A DNA stretch of 64,000 nucleotides from Urophycis tenuis (GCA_036785325.1 JAXIVH010000096.1:645151-709150); one strand, 5' to 3'; shown: positions 1 through 10,326, counted from the stretch's first letter. A program made the numbers and translations. Notes: generated by a model from the letters alone, not told the origin.

Positions 1-300
1 ACTTTCCAGTGCTTATGGTGAATGACTGCAATACCTCCGCCACGGCCGTGGCTACGGGGGTGGGAGAGGTAAGTAAAGTCTGGTGGGGTGGAGTCATTCA
101 GTGATGAAAAGTCATTTGGTAGTTGCCAGGTTTCAGTGAGACAGAGGAAGTCGAGCTTGCGGTCAGTGAGGAGTTCATGGATGAGGTGTCCCTTGTTTGT
201 AAGTGAGCAGATGTTAAGAAGTCCGAAGCTGACAGATGTGTTATCATATTTGGTGTGAGTGGAAGCCAGCATAGATGGGCTGGCTAATACAGAGTGAGTA
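1..300 (-). pseudogene. LINE ORF2 start: APE endonuclease N-terminal part
   Basis: An open minus-strand frame with no stop codons covers about 300 to 1. It contains NICSLTNKG (the NARS..NK motif of LINE endonucleases), FLCLTETWQ with the catalytic Glu, and HGRGGGIAVIHH. These are the first three conserved blocks of APE-like LINE endonucleases that nick target DNA. The rest of the endonuclease and the reverse transcriptase lie left of the window. The corresponding region of the other LINE is at 39067-39300. Confidence 0.75.
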
Positions 301-521
301 ACAGACCGGGTGGAGTTTCTGCCAGAGTGGTGTCTGTTTGTGATATGGACAGGAATAGGGAGCGGTTGGATGTTACTGTAGTTATTGGACAGAGGGGAGT
401 TAATGATGAGGAGACCAGCGGCAGGGGGAGTCGGCCAGCAGGGGGAGCTCTGGGGAGGGACCTTAGACAGTGAGTGCACCACAGAGGGAGAGGGGGGAGT
501 GCGTGAGGGGGAGGTAAACAG

Positions 522-1859
522 TCAGTCGCACCGGGAGGAATGTACAGTGTACTGCAGATTAGCCGCCAATATGCGGCTACCTACGTGGTTAGGATGTAAT
601 CCGTCCGATTTAAAAAGGGACGGACGGTTCCAGAAAAGATTAAAATTGTCCACGAAGGCAATTTTGTGAGCTTGGCACGCGGTCTGGAGCCAGGTGTGCA
701 AATTAAGAACTCGGCTGAAACGCCCACATCCGCGGCCAAAAGTGGGGATGGGACCGCTGGTAAATGCCGACAGGTCACAGTTTTTCAAGAAGTTAAAAAG
801 TCAGATGAAGTGATTCTTCGTGAGCTCAGTCTGGCGGAGGGATGTGTCATTTGTACCGACATGGATTATAACTATCTGGATGGAGGTTGGCAGAGTTGTT
901 AACAGAGCGGGGAGAAGTGTTAAAATGTCAAGGACCTTCGCACCGGGGCAACACCGTGTGACTGCTTTGAAGAAGCGGATGTTTTTTACGATGGAGTCGC
1001 ATACGATTAAGGTCGTCGGAGGGAAAAGTGGACGTGGAGACTGCGTGGGTGGAGAGGGACAAGATGATGGAGGGGAACTCTCCGGGGAGGACAGTGGGGA
1101 TGCGACTCGAGGGACACGGGCCAGACGCAGTGCAGGGGTGAAGCACGGTATTGACCGCCGGCGAGACCCGGTGCGGGAGTGCTCCGGTACGGTAGGTGCA
1201 CAGGACGGGGACGACGGAGAGCTGCGGGAGCCCTGGGACAGCGGGGAAAACGCAGGCTGGGATCCCTCAGGCTGGGATCCCGCGGGTAAGGAGGGGAGAT
1301 CGTGCAGGTCAAGGATGTTGTACCTGTTCTCCAAGTGAAGGTGGAAGAGAGGAGCCTGGGGTGGAAACATTGTTTTCCCGGTGTGGGCACTGATCTGGGA
1401 CCAGTGCTCCTGCTGCGATGGAGTGGAGCTAACCGGAGCGTTAGCTTTAGCCTTTGGTTTAGCTCCGAGCCTTGTCCAGGAGACATCGGGGATGACGGGT
1501 GGAGGAGCAGCCGTATGAGCGCGATGAATGGAGACGGACTCGGAGGGTGGAGCAGCTCTCCCGGCGGGAGAGTGTGTGGTAACAGCGGGCTCCAGAGCAG
1601 AGACGGACTCGACGGGAGAGTGTGTGGTGGCGGTGGGCTTCGGAGGAGAGGTGGTCGCAGCAGCAGTGTTGGGAGCGATGGGATCAGGCTCCGTTGCGCC
1701 GGTGGAGTCGGGGTGTGGTGGTGCGAAGATGATGGTGTCCAACAGCTTCTCTGCTTCCTGGATCTGGTAGAGGTTGGAGATTCTTCTCTCCAATTCCTGG
1801 ATCTTTTCAGCCAGACAGACGCAGCTGACACAGCCGGATGGAGAGGAGAGTGGAGCCAT
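522..1859 (-). pseudogene. LINE ORF1: zinc-finger/coiled-coil region plus SGNH esterase
   Basis: The likely start is the ATG at 1857-1859, which opens MAPLSSPSG and leads directly into a Cys motif (CVSCVCL) and a coiled-coil stretch (EKIQELERRISNLYQIQE). The open frame upstream to 2537 only reads through repeats. A Pro/Ser/Thr-rich linker follows, then an NRYNIL motif. The esterase starts at about 950 with LIVCDSI, GTND and, past the break, DGLHPN, matching SGNH blocks I, III and V. The first glycine of the GDS motif is Cys here. A TGA at 801-803 interrupts the frame; the same frame resumes to 522. In the family this protein is the ORF1 nucleic-acid chaperone/esterase of the retrotransposon. 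Family assignment is firm; function in this copy is lost. Confidence 0.75.
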
Positions 1860-2182
1860 GGCTGAAACAGAGAGGACAACAGCCAGCAGGGAGCCAACAA
1901 CACCGGACAGGATCGGACAGAGGACAATCTGAGATGAAGACTGGACTGTGCCGTGTAGGACACTTACACGCCAGGGCTCCGTCCTGGAGCCCGCAGCGGT
2001 GAGGTAGCAGATCAACAACACGGAGAGGAGACTTACCAGCGAGGGCCCAGGAAGAGGGCCCGCTATTGATGGAAATCTCAGGTAAGCCTCGCTAGCAGAG
2101 TTCCAGTCCGTAGCCGATGTGACCGCAGATGTTCGTTTAATCCATGTGGGCAGTGATTGAGGTGGTTGATGTGTTTTTTCTG

Positions 2183-2505
2183 GTAGCCGGGCCAGGTGGT
2201 AGCTGGTTGCTGGGCCAGGTAGTAGCTGGTGCTGGGCCTGGTAGCTGGTAGCTGTGCCTGGTGGTAACTGGTAGCTGGGCCAGATGGTACCTGGGCCAGA
2301 TGGTAGCTGGTAGCTGTGCCTGGTGGTAGCTGGTAGCTGGGCCCGGTGGTAGCTGGTAGCTGGGCCCGGTGGTAGCTGGGCCCGGTAGTAGCTGGTAGCT
2401 GTGCCTGGTGGTAGCTGGTAGTTGGTAGCTGGGCCCGGTGGTAGCTGGTGCTGGGCCAGATGGTAGCTGGTAGCTGGTAGCTGATGGTAGCTGGTAGCTG
2501 TGCAA
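2183..2505. repeat. GGTAGCTG minisatellite at the LINE 5' end
   Basis: This is an imperfect tandem array built from the words ggtagctggtagctgggcc and tgtgcctggtggtagctg, with units of about 20-35 bp. It sits between the LINE ORF1 upstream region and Polinton-like DNA. It is GC-rich and reads open in several frames, which explains a spurious long reading frame here. It may be a 5' UTR repeat array of the LINE or a junction minisatellite; the sequence alone cannot decide. Confidence 0.85.
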
Positions 2506-2535
2506 GGATGATAGGAGAAAAAGGCCTGTGGGTTC

Positions 2536-2589
2536 ATTTTCCATCACACTACACACAGTATCATTTTCCATCACACTTCACACAGTATC
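2536..2589. repeat. Two tandem copies of a 27-bp unit
   Basis: The unit cattttccatcacacta-cacagtat occurs twice back to back with one mismatch. It lies exactly between the minisatellite and the first Polinton coding sequence. Confidence 0.8.
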
Positions 2590-2603
2590 GGCATCACAAA
2601 AAC

Positions 2604-2909
2604 ATGAGCGTCATGATGTTGACTCAAAATGTGTTTCATCAGGGTAAACACAGTCGCACCATTAGTTTGAACAGCAATTATATGGTCTTGTTTAAAAAAA
2701 AACAGAGACAAGCTACAGATAAATACTGTATATTGGCGCGTCAAATCTTTCCGTCTCAAAAGGCATTCTTTTTAGAGAGCTTTGAAGATGCCACATCTGA
2801 CCCCCACGGCTATTTAATCATAGACCTTACACCCGTTTGTCCAGAACGATACAGATTGAGGAGCGGTGTACTTCCTCGCCAGCGGACAAGCATCTATGTA
2901 CCAAAGTAA
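2604..2909 (+). pseudogene. Polinton FtsK/HerA-type packaging ATPase, C-terminal fragment
   Basis: About 101 codons remain of a protein normally about 250 residues long. Visible motifs are LTQNVFHQG, RTISLNSNYMVLFK, LARQIFPSQ, HGYLIIDLTP and RLRSGV near the end, which form the conserved C-terminal half of the Polinton genome-packaging ATPase. The Walker A part is missing because the element is truncated near 2600. In complete elements this ATPase would pump DNA into the capsid. It is followed after 10 bp by the small-protein gene on the same strand. Confidence 0.7.
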
Positions 2910-2919
2910 ATAGATCATT

Positions 2920-3260
2920 ATGTCGATGCGATTAAAAAAGAAACGCTCCTTTACTTTCGGCATTATACCACGCCACCCCAAAGAAGCGTAAAGATATTCT
3001 TCTTCACAGCTCTCCAGACTTTATTCAGACATTGTGTGAGATTGCTTTGAACCTTTTGAAGGGAAACATTCCGTTATCATCTTCAATTCAAACGATTAAG
3101 GAGGGAGAAAAACATTAGCAGGGTGTTGGCAGACAAGAAGACCTCGTTGAAGCGTAAACACCAGGCCATAAAGAAGCAAAAGGGGGGCTTCCTTTTACCC
3201 CTGTTAACAGCCGTCATGCCAATGATTGGAGATCTTATCGGGGGACTCGCAAGAAGATAA
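2920..3260 (+). pseudogene. Small basic Polinton virion-like protein, frame-broken
   Basis: Three short readings in different frames line up: a basic start at 2920, then LHSSPDFIQTLCEIALNLL, then a stretch rich in Lys that ends in a hydrophobic GGFLLPLLTAVMP tail before TAA at 3258-3260. Polintons commonly carry a small protein with Cys/Leu-rich helix, Lys-rich middle and GGFL hydrophobic end. At least two indels separate the parts (near 2990 and 3115). The next gene starts 7 bp downstream. Confidence 0.55.
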
Positions 3261-3266
3261 TTTGCA

Positions 3267-3959
3267 ATGGCACTAAGGAACGCACAGAAAATGTTTCTCG
3301 TCTCCCCCCACCAGCTAAACCGTATGTCTCAACCGCGGGCCACCATGAGAGAAACAGCAGAGGATGATTTGGATATCAAAATGAGAGCCGTGTTGGATGA
3401 GACGGGGTTGACGCCTGACAAAAAAATTAAAAAGTACAACGCATTGCTGCAAAGATATTTAACTTTGACAAAGCAGGGGCCGAGAGATGAACAGCGTGTA
3501 ACCCTAACCCTTCAGAGGGACGAGCCAAGCGGGCCGAGCGTTCTGCCCAATCCACAAAGCGATCGCGTATCAAAGGACGATGATCCGATGATTGCTGAAG
3601 TTTTAAAAAGCTTCCATCCGCGAGATCACAACAACACTGAATACATCTTTAAAAAATTATGCGAAAGTGATAAAGGTTGGAATGTAAAGGCGGAATTTGT
3701 TTATAAGGGTCAGGCTGTGAAGGGGTCTCATATGACCGATTTATTGAAACAGCTATCACATGCTTATAAATCATCGCGATCTGCTCCACCTACGGGTTGG
3801 TCGCAATTTTTGAATAGTCTGGCTGATTTGAACATTCCGTCCTCCGCTGTGAAAAATCCACAAGCTCGTGAGCAGTACCGGTCCCTTAAGGACGGCACGC
3901 GCGGAAAAGACACACCTCGCGCAAGACGTGGAAAGACAAAGAGACAAATTACTCTGTGA
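3267..3959 (+). CDS. Intact 230-codon Polinton protein of unknown function
   Basis: One uninterrupted frame starts with MALRNAQKMFLVSP and ends with a basic tail (ARRGKTKRQITL). The N-terminal third is helical and charged. The middle has a block around residues 110-190 (FHPRDHNNTEYIFKKL, GWSQFLNSLADLNIP) that may fold on its own. I do not recognise a catalytic motif. It is the third plus-strand gene of the Polinton capsid side, starting 7 bp after the previous stop, so a virion or DNA-binding role is a guess from context and charge. It is intact while nearly every neighbour is broken. A poly(A) signal follows at 3986. Confidence 0.6.
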   Translation: MALRNAQKMFLVSPHQLNRMSQPRATMRETAEDDLDIKMRAVLDETGLTPDKKIKKYNALLQRYLTLTKQGPRDEQRVTLTLQRDEPSGPSVLPNPQSDRVSKDDDPMIAEVLKSFHPRDHNNTEYIFKKLCESDKGWNVKAEFVYKGQAVKGSHMTDLLKQLSHAYKSSRSAPPTGWSQFLNSLADLNIPSSAVKNPQAREQYRSLKDGTRGKDTPRARRGKTKRQITL

Positions 3960-3985
3960 CCGAGTTGGATTGGTATTTCACCATA

Positions 3986-4047
3986 AATAAATGTAACACG
4001 TACAAGCATTTTTTTTTTTTTGGTATTGATCAATAAAGGGTTTTATT
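3986..4047. terminator. Convergent poly(A) signals between the two Polinton gene sets
   Basis: On the plus strand AATAAA occurs at 3986-3991 and 4032-4037, just past the 230-codon gene. On the minus strand AATAAA is at 4047-4042, just past the protease gene. The two transcription units meet here, as expected for facing Polinton gene blocks. Confidence 0.6.
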
Positions 4048-4114
4048 GAACATGTATTTTGCGTACACTCTTTTTTTTCAATCAACAGTTAAGTACAGGA
4101 TCAAAGATAACATT

Positions 4115-4640
4115 TTATCCGCAGCAGTCTCTAAACCCTTGTAGAGAACAGTTGTGTTGTTTTGACACACCAATTACTTTATTTCTGAGGCTGTGTTGTC
4201 GCACAAAGTCGTAAACCATACGATCATTTTTTACAACATCCTTGCTATACAAAGACAGTACTTGGTGGTAAGATAAGCCCCAGGCGCGATGACAGAGATA
4301 ATAGATGCAGTGTTGGCCACAGACGGTTGACAAGGGGTGTTGCATTTGAAGCCTGTGGTAATTGATCCTTAGAGAACGTTTTTCCAAAAACTGTAAGATG
4401 CTTGAAGGATAGTAAAGTCAGGGGGTAATCCAAAAGAATAAAAAAAGGTGGCTTCGCCTCCCTCTTCTAAGGTTAAGGCTAACCAGTGTTCCCCTGGCAT
4501 GTGAGCAGGATGCGTGTTGACTATAAAGTAGGCCGGTGTCTGGAAGGTTGGATTCAGCGAGGGCAATAGGTCGCAGGCCCACACTCCACAGAATACATCT
4601 CCCAGCAAACGATTCAGAATACTCTCTATCTGAAGATTAT
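4115..4640 (-). pseudogene. Adenain-like cysteine protease (capsid maturation), frame-broken
   Basis: The first frame (about 4640 to 4369) has LLGDVFCGVWACDLLPS and the catalytic-His motif GEHWLAL. The second frame (4387 to 4115) has the catalytic-Cys motif STVCGQHCIYYL. These are the hallmarks of the adenovirus-type C5 protease that cuts capsid proteins during virion maturation. A single-base shift near 4385 separates His and Cys. The N-terminus abuts a run of A on the minus strand (4652-4672), and no clear start codon remains. It lies directly downstream of the major capsid gene on the same strand. Confidence 0.8.
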
Positions 4641-4671
4641 CCTTTTTTTTTTTTTTTTTTTTAATTACAAA

Positions 4672-5985
4672 TTAGTAGTAATCCAAAAGCACCTGTCTTT
4701 TCGCATTGATCTCCAGAATCGAATCAAAACATGCATAGACTATAAGGGTGGTGGTTTGCGGTAACGGGGTTCTGAATCTCATCTCTAGTCTTTAATTACC
4801 AGAGTAAATTACCATAATTACCAGAGATGGGAGACAATGCATCATTATCGTCAGCCGGGTTGAGATTAAAAGCAAACAGAGAGTATCCGTTATTAAATTC
4901 CTCTCGATCGATACTAAGGGGTAAATCTTTGAGGTGTCTCCCCGTAGCCAGGAACATGTTGTAAAACTCTCTCACTGATAAGCCGTTGTTAAACTGGGGC
5001 TGGAAAGCCTTAGAGGGGATCTGCTTACCGTCCTGACAGAGAGCTAGATATTCTACATCGTTGTGAATAAAATTGAAGGGCGACAGATCTCTTCTCCCAG
5101 TGAAAGCTTCGTGGTGCACCATACCCAAAACTATATATTTAGGCATACCCCCAGAAAAAAATTCTCCTGGCTGCATATTCTATCGTTTTCCGGGATAGAG
5201 TAAGTTTTCACATTGACGCACGAGATGGGATAGAGCGCGTTTCCTTTTATTAAGGCTGCTGCGTGGCCCAGGCGCACAGCGGGGGACACTGACACCTTTT
5301 TGGCAAACAGAGATGCACCCAGTATTTTCAATCGAAACGTGGAATCACGGGCTCCCGTGAGGAAGAAGGCATCGCTGGCACGTGTTAGTTTAATTCTCAG
5401 GTCGACAGAGTTCAGTAAAAGTCTCTCACAAAAAAAAAAATCCCCGTGGAGAGGACCAAACAGATGTAGTTCTCGCGAATTGCGTGTGAACGTGGCTCTC
5501 GTGTTTAACCCCCTGTTGGGACCATTAACCGGTACGATCGAGTCTATGGCTCCCGGAGTATCTTTGTAAAAAAGACTGGCTGAGAACTGGCTGGCGAGTG
5601 CATCTCCCGAATAATTGAGCAGGGTCTCGATCATAACACGATAGGGATGTGTGGCGCTCGATTGCGAGATTAACCTGTCCCCTAAAATAACATCGCAGTG
5701 GTCGAAAGGGTAATTGATGAGTCCCACCGGGGCATCGTTAACCATATCTGTGCCGTCCGCGTTGGTGATTTTCACACGGAGGTGCAGTAAAATATCGCTC
5801 AGATCCAGATACTTTTCACCGTCTCCGGGGATACAAAATTCTATAGGACCACCGTCTGTGATAGCAGACACAGGGGAAATTTCAGTGTATATTTTATCTT
5901 CGATGGAAAGTTGCGTCATAGGAGCTGTAAATAAATCCAACTCTGCGAGGGTGCACTCTGGTGATTTCTGGTGTAACAGGGCCAT
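4672..5985 (-). pseudogene. Polinton major capsid protein (double jelly-roll), two frame breaks
   Basis: The start ATG is at 5983-5985 (MALLHQKSPECTLAELDLF). The first 284 codons are open and include IEFCIPGDGEKYLDLSD and HPYRVMIETLLNYS, typical of Polinton hexon-like capsid proteins. The frame is lost in a homopolymer run near 5155 and resumes (EFFSGGMPKYIVLG, GYSLFAFNLNP) to 4796. A third segment with LIVYACFDSILEIN ends at a TAA at 4672-4674. The full span of about 437 codons is the usual family length. The protein would form the trimeric hexon-like shell. Two frame breaks make this copy a pseudogene. Confidence 0.85.
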
Positions 5986-6001
5986 GATATTTTAATCGGA
6001 A

Positions 6002-6436
6002 TTAAGTAAATATGTCAGAGCTCTTGGGTGACTTCCTCTTTGCTTGCCTGCTTCTTGTGACTACTTTCCTCTTTTTACTAGCAGGACGTTTCAGAGAGGT
6101 TAATGAGAGACGTTCCCCCAGAGGTCGTTTCCTTTGTCTACGTGCCATTACCATAAGCCCTGCACCTGCCCCCTCTTGTGTCTGCTCACCGCTGACTATG
6201 CGCTTGAACACATCCGATGCAATGTTGCCGGCTGCTGTTTTGTGATGGGGTTTAGCTATTGCAAAACCCTTCTTTACCAGGGGTGATACGAGACGAAACA
6301 GTTTTGAAAATATAGAGCCTATACCGCGACCGTACATAACGGGCGCTCCATAAAATCCCGGTAAATTTCCTCCCACCTGACTCTCATAATAATGTACAAA
6401 TCTGTGAGGATCGCCACGCACGTCTACACAAAGCAT
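6002..6436 (-). CDS. Basic Gly-rich Polinton virion protein (pX/pVI-like)
   Basis: This is a 144-codon open frame. The N-terminal part has HYYESQVGGNLPGFYG and GIGSIFSKLFRLVSPLVKKG, a Gly-rich motif followed by an amphipathic helix. The C-terminal half is strongly basic (PASKKRKVVTRSRQAKRK). The combination recalls the small adenovirus core/cement proteins and a protein found beside Polinton capsid genes. It lies 16 bp upstream of the major capsid start on the same strand. It is intact. Assignment rests on motif shape and position, so the exact role (membrane lysis, DNA condensation) is inferred. Confidence 0.6.
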   Translation of the reverse strand: MLCVDVRGDPHRFVHYYESQVGGNLPGFYGAPVMYGRGIGSIFSKLFRLVSPLVKKGFAIAKPHHKTAAGNIASDVFKRIVSGEQTQEGAGAGLMVMARRQRKRPLGERLSLTSLKRPASKKRKVVTRSRQAKRKSPKSSDIFT

Positions 6437-6557
6437 TTTTTCCGCTGTAGTTCGCCGTATCTAATGTCCACAACCGTCAGCGGTTAGTCTCCATCGCAGG
6501 GTCAGATGATACTGAATGATGTCGAAAATCAGGTGGCTTATATATATAGACCGGATT

Positions 6558-7320
6558 TCAAGTTTTTGGTCTAAAGTGAAGCGTCACAATACACTTTCCG
6601 TATTTAAAATCTACCGGCTTGTTTTGGTCCGATTTTATCTCAATCTTAACGTTTTCAATGTGTTGTTTGGCAACAGGTAAATAATAGGGTGGGTTGAAAT
6701 ACTGTGTGGTGACTCTACCGAACGACCCCTTAACATCGATCGCTCTCAGGTGGGGTGCATAAGCGTCGCCAGTCATCCGCGGGCGTACTACGTCACTGTA
6801 ACAGTACAAATGATAAAGCCCTGCCTTCATATCGGATGGGTAGGGAGCCTTTTGATCAACCGCAAACCATTCTCCCGACTTTAGACCCAACATATAAGCG
6901 GCTGGACCATCGTAGAGTAGCGTCTGACTCGTTGACTTGAAGCGAAATCTTTTCTGATAGTGGTTATAAGTTAGACGAATATCGGAATTAATTAGTTTAA
7001 TAGTTTTCACAGTTCATCATTTCCCCAAACTGTTTCACGCTGTCGTAATGTCCCTCTGTAAACGTATAACGAAATATCACTGGCTCAAACCCATCTTTGG
7101 GTTGCACCTTCCAATAAAAAAACGCGTCATCCTCTTGTATGTTATACGAACTGTAGGGGTATGAAATCTCCGTCAAGGCAACCTCCCATGGTCCCTCTAA
7201 AAAATCGATATGTTGTGCTAAATCAACAGGGTAGCTGGAACTCTTGTTATCTTTGAAAACGTCGAGACTGGCGTTAGAGGGTAGGGTGACGTAAAACCCA
7301 GCGTCCTTTGCCCCGTACAT
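6558..7320 (-). pseudogene. Polinton minor capsid (penton-like) protein, copy 1
   Basis: The best start is the ATG at 7318-7320 (MYGAKDAGFYVTLPSNAS); codons before it derive from an inserted hAT end. Further motifs are WEVALTEISYP and, after a frame slip near 7005, IRLTYNHYQKRF and ending HFRPKT. This is the single jelly-roll minor capsid (penton) pattern of Polintons. A small deletion/frameshift at about 7000-7010 splits it. Upstream sequence is interrupted at 7343 by a hAT element. A second partial copy lies at 8853-9207. Confidence 0.75.
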
Positions 7321-7342
7321 GGCGAAATGATACTCTAGGCCA

Positions 7343-8853
7343 GGGCTATTCAATTAATTTGGAATTGGGGCCAGTTTATGAATTTGAGGCAAAATAAGGG
7401 GCCGGAGTAATCACGGTAACAAATAAAGAAAGTACAACAACATACTGAAGAGTCAATATATTCTGTTTTGGAGATGCAGAACAACATATGCACATAAATC
7501 CACACATGGACTACTACTGTCAGTTATTTACATTTTCATTAATTTAACTGACAAATAACTTCAATTCCAAGTGCACCAACAAAATATGCTTTTAATTATA
7601 CCACAACATAACAGTGCAAGGCACAACAACACAGAACAGTGCAAGGCACAACAACATAACAGTGCAAGGCACATTTCAAACTGCTTTCAACAATAATCAC
7701 CTCGACCATTTTAGCCCTGCTAACATGAGAAAAAAAAAATCATGTAGTTTGCAAACATTTGCAATCTAATGAGAGAAATGGCATTTTTTTGACTTAGCAA
7801 GAGCAGTGAAGTCAGGTGTATATGTGGTCAGGGCAATGCGCAAGCAGTGTTGCAGATGCTGGTCAGTGAGGGATATGCGATTGTGGCTTTTAATGGCATT
7901 CATGTGTGAGAATGACGACTCACAAGTGTATGTTGAGCCAAACATTGTCAGAAGAAAAAGTGCAAGACCACTTGAGTGTGGAAATTTCTCTCGGCTGACT
8001 ACATGGGTCCAGAATTTTTCAAAACCTGCCTGCTGCAATGGCTGTCGCAAGTCATCTGATGACTGAATGTCAATGAGTTCCAGTTGTAAACAACCCTCAT
8101 CCAATGATAGTACGAGCTCCTTCCCTTTCAATGCAAAGTCTACCTCAACATTCACACAGAAAGGGTTCTTAACAAATCTCATCACTTCACTGGAGATGCT
8201 GAAATCATCAAACCTGGTGGCAAAGTTGTTTTTCAGTGAGTCAATAAAGCCTGACATCACCTTGGTAATTTGCAGGCCAGATTTCCTTAATGTGGGGAAG
8301 TGGAGCATCTTCCCAGGACAAAGATCAGCAGAGAAGAGTGAGAGCTTTTTTAGAAAAGCTTGAAGTTTCTCCACAAGTTCTGAGACTGTTTTATCCCTGC
8401 CCTGCAACTCCATGTTGAGTTGATTCAAATGATGGAAAACATCACTCAAAAAGCAAACATTGGCATTAAATTCATTATTTCCCATCAAAGCCAGAAACTT
8501 GACAGCTTTTTTCGATTTTGAGGACTGGAGAAACACCAGAATCTCCTCTTTTAGTTCACAAAAACGTTTCAATGCGTTTCCTTTGCTAAGCCATCTAATG
8601 TCACTGTGAATAAGCAAATCATTATATTCAGCAGACATGTCAATCAACAGCTTGCGGAAAAGGCGGTGCTGTAAACTGGAGGTGCGGCGGATAAAGTTTA
8701 TTATTGCCATGATAGAGTCCATGGTTTCTTTAACGCACCACTGAGTTTGGCACACAGGAGGCTTTGGTGGATGAGGCAATGTAGCGATCTCATCTGTGGA
8801 GCCACGGCTGCCATCCTCGCGGCAAGCCCCTGATCCCTACCCACCATCGACAT
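7343..8853 (-). mobile_element. hAT element 1 (GTF2IRD2/FAM200-like), truncated
   Basis: The left end starts at 7343 with CAGGGCTATTCAATT, a hAT-style terminus, directly after Polinton sequence. The transposase reads on the minus strand, so its C-terminus lies at the left end. At about 8853 it fuses abruptly to a second copy of the Polinton minor capsid gene. No right TIR and no matching target duplication were found, so the 5' third of the element is gone. Confidence 0.75.
7766..8852 (-). pseudogene. hAT transposase, N-terminally truncated
   Basis: The long open frame 7766-8779 contains LIHSDIRWLSKGNALKRF, the conserved RW motif block, and ends with the hAT dimerisation domain (STYTCESSFSHMNAIKSHNR, then LTDQHLQHCLRIA). 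Upstream, in a shifted frame to about 8850, lies VGRDQGLAARM with HCLIHQSLLC. The BED zinc finger and the first catalytic Asp region are missing. The architecture matches the domesticated-like GTF2IRD2/FAM200/ZBED5 group of hAT transposases. Confidence 0.8.
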
Positions 8854-9232
8854 GAGTAGGTGCGTCTGAGTCGTTGACGTGAAGCAAAATCTTTTCTGAT
8901 GGTGGTTATATGTTAGATGAATATCGGAATTCATTAGTTTAAACTGTTTTTGCATCATATCCCCAAACTCTTTTATTGTCCCTCTGTAAACGTATGAAGA
9001 AATTCCTCTGTCTCAGAACCCTCTTTGGTTCGCATCTTCCAACAAAAAAACGCCTCATCTTCATGTATGTTATACCAACTGTAGGGATATGAAATCTCCG
9101 TCAATGAGATCAACACGGTAGCTGGAACTCTTGTTATCTTTGAAAACATTGAGACTGGCGTTAGAGGGCAGGGTGACGTAAAACCCAGCGTCCTTTGCCC
9201 CGTACATGGCGAAATGATATTGTAGGCAAATG
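8853..9232 (-). pseudogene. Polinton minor capsid gene, partial second copy
   Basis: This stretch matches 6920-7342 of the first copy in the same order and strand, with many substitutions and small deletions. It keeps the start region (ATG at 9205-9207) and the block IHLTYNHHQKRF. Unlike copy 1, the region around the copy-1 frameshift still reads open here (FGDMMQKQFKLMNSDI). Its right end runs straight on to the integrase gene, so this copy sits in the original Polinton context on that side. Confidence 0.75.
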
Positions 9233-9243
9233 CGGCGCACGTC

Positions 9244-10326
9244 TTAAGCGTTTATCATTTCAGAGGCATTGATCCAACTGTTGAATTTCTCGGGCCAGTT
9301 TTTCCAACGTACAAGCACTTGTTTTTCACCCCTTACTGTACGCCGTTGCAGAATCTCCTCAATGTGGTACGCTCTGTCTTTATCATTTTTTACTTTTTGC
9401 AACTCTGTCTCATAAAATGAACCTTGGATGGGCTCTCCATCATAATCTTTCAGTTTGTACACAGGCGGGTCGCGAGGAATGCATTCGGAAATTGTAAACA
9501 TTTCCCCAGTAAAACTCTGTTCATACTTTTTATCAAACACACCTCGCAACTTTGATATGCGGACAAGGTCCCCCTCTTTAAACTTTACTTCTATCCTTGG
9601 CTTGGCGAGAGATTTACCGTACAGGCTTTCAAACACCTGACAGACGTTCTCTGCAGTGACATCCGCAGGTGCCATTTGTATGCTGCTGTGATAACTCTGA
9701 TTATAGCTTTTTATCAAGTCTTCTAAGACGTCGAGATATCGCATGGTGTTGTTAGCAGTGAAATATCTCCACATTCTGCTTTTTAAAGTGCAATTAAATC
9801 TTTCAACCACAGAGGCTTTGAGGTCACTAGCTGTGGAAAAATGTATGATGCCGTGTTTTTTCATCATATCCTCAAAACGTTTGTTAAAAAATTATTTTCC
9901 ATCGTCCGTATGTAGTTTTAAGGGCTTCTGGCTCTCCTCGAAAATGGACTCAAAGGCTTCGACTACATCGGAGGCCGTTTTTCTCTTTAGAGCACGTACA
10001 TAAGCCTTTTTGGAAAACACATCTATAACCGTAAATAAATAATTTTGCCCGTCATTATAGGCTGCTAGGGCCTGCATATCGCATAGGTCGGCTTGAAATT
10101 GGTTTAAAGGACGTGGGACAAAAACTCTGTTTCTGGTAAAATGTAGTCTGGCAGGTTTATGTAGAGTGTAAGTATCCTCCCCGGATAAAAAGTCTCTAAC
10201 CTTTTCACGATCAACATTCTTGCCCGTTTCATTATGCACTCCTCTGCGGAGGCGCTCTACCCCACCAAAGCTCCCGGGGTGCGCTGGATTGTAATACACC
10301 TTTTTCATGATGCGTACCTCAGACAT
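9244..10326 (-). pseudogene. Polinton rve-type integrase with chromodomain, one nonsense codon
   Basis: Starting at ATG 10324-10326, the first 144 codons include the zinc-region remnant, FQADLCD with the first catalytic Asp, and LHTDDGK with the second. An in-frame TAA at 9892-9894 interrupts. The same frame continues with ASVVERFN (catalytic Glu), an SH3-like block (EGDLVRISKLRGVFDKKY) and a C-terminal chromodomain (LVRWKNWPEKFNSWINASEM). About 360 codons is the normal length for Polinton integrases, which insert the element into chromosomal DNA. One stop is the only clear damage. Confidence 0.9.

Larger units (their letters stand above)
1..2505 (-). mobile_element. L2/CR1-like LINE, 5' half (continues beyond window start)
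   Basis: Reading the minus strand from 2505 down to 1, the order is: a tandem-repeat 5' region, an ORF1 with a zinc-finger/coiled-coil part and an SGNH esterase, then the opening of an APE-type endonuclease that runs off the window. PHD plus esterase in ORF1 is known for CR1/L2-type LINEs of fish. The second LINE of this window (38135-48567) carries the same esterase and endonuclease, so the two are relatives. ORF1 has an in-frame stop at 801-803, so this copy is dead. The 5' end lies near 2505, where Polinton-like sequence begins shortly after. Confidence 0.8.

Noticed and set aside
1860..2537. Long minus-strand open frame upstream of the LINE ORF1 ATG
   Set aside because: It mostly reads the GGTAGCTG repeat array, giving low-complexity peptide; the real domains begin after the ATG at 1859.
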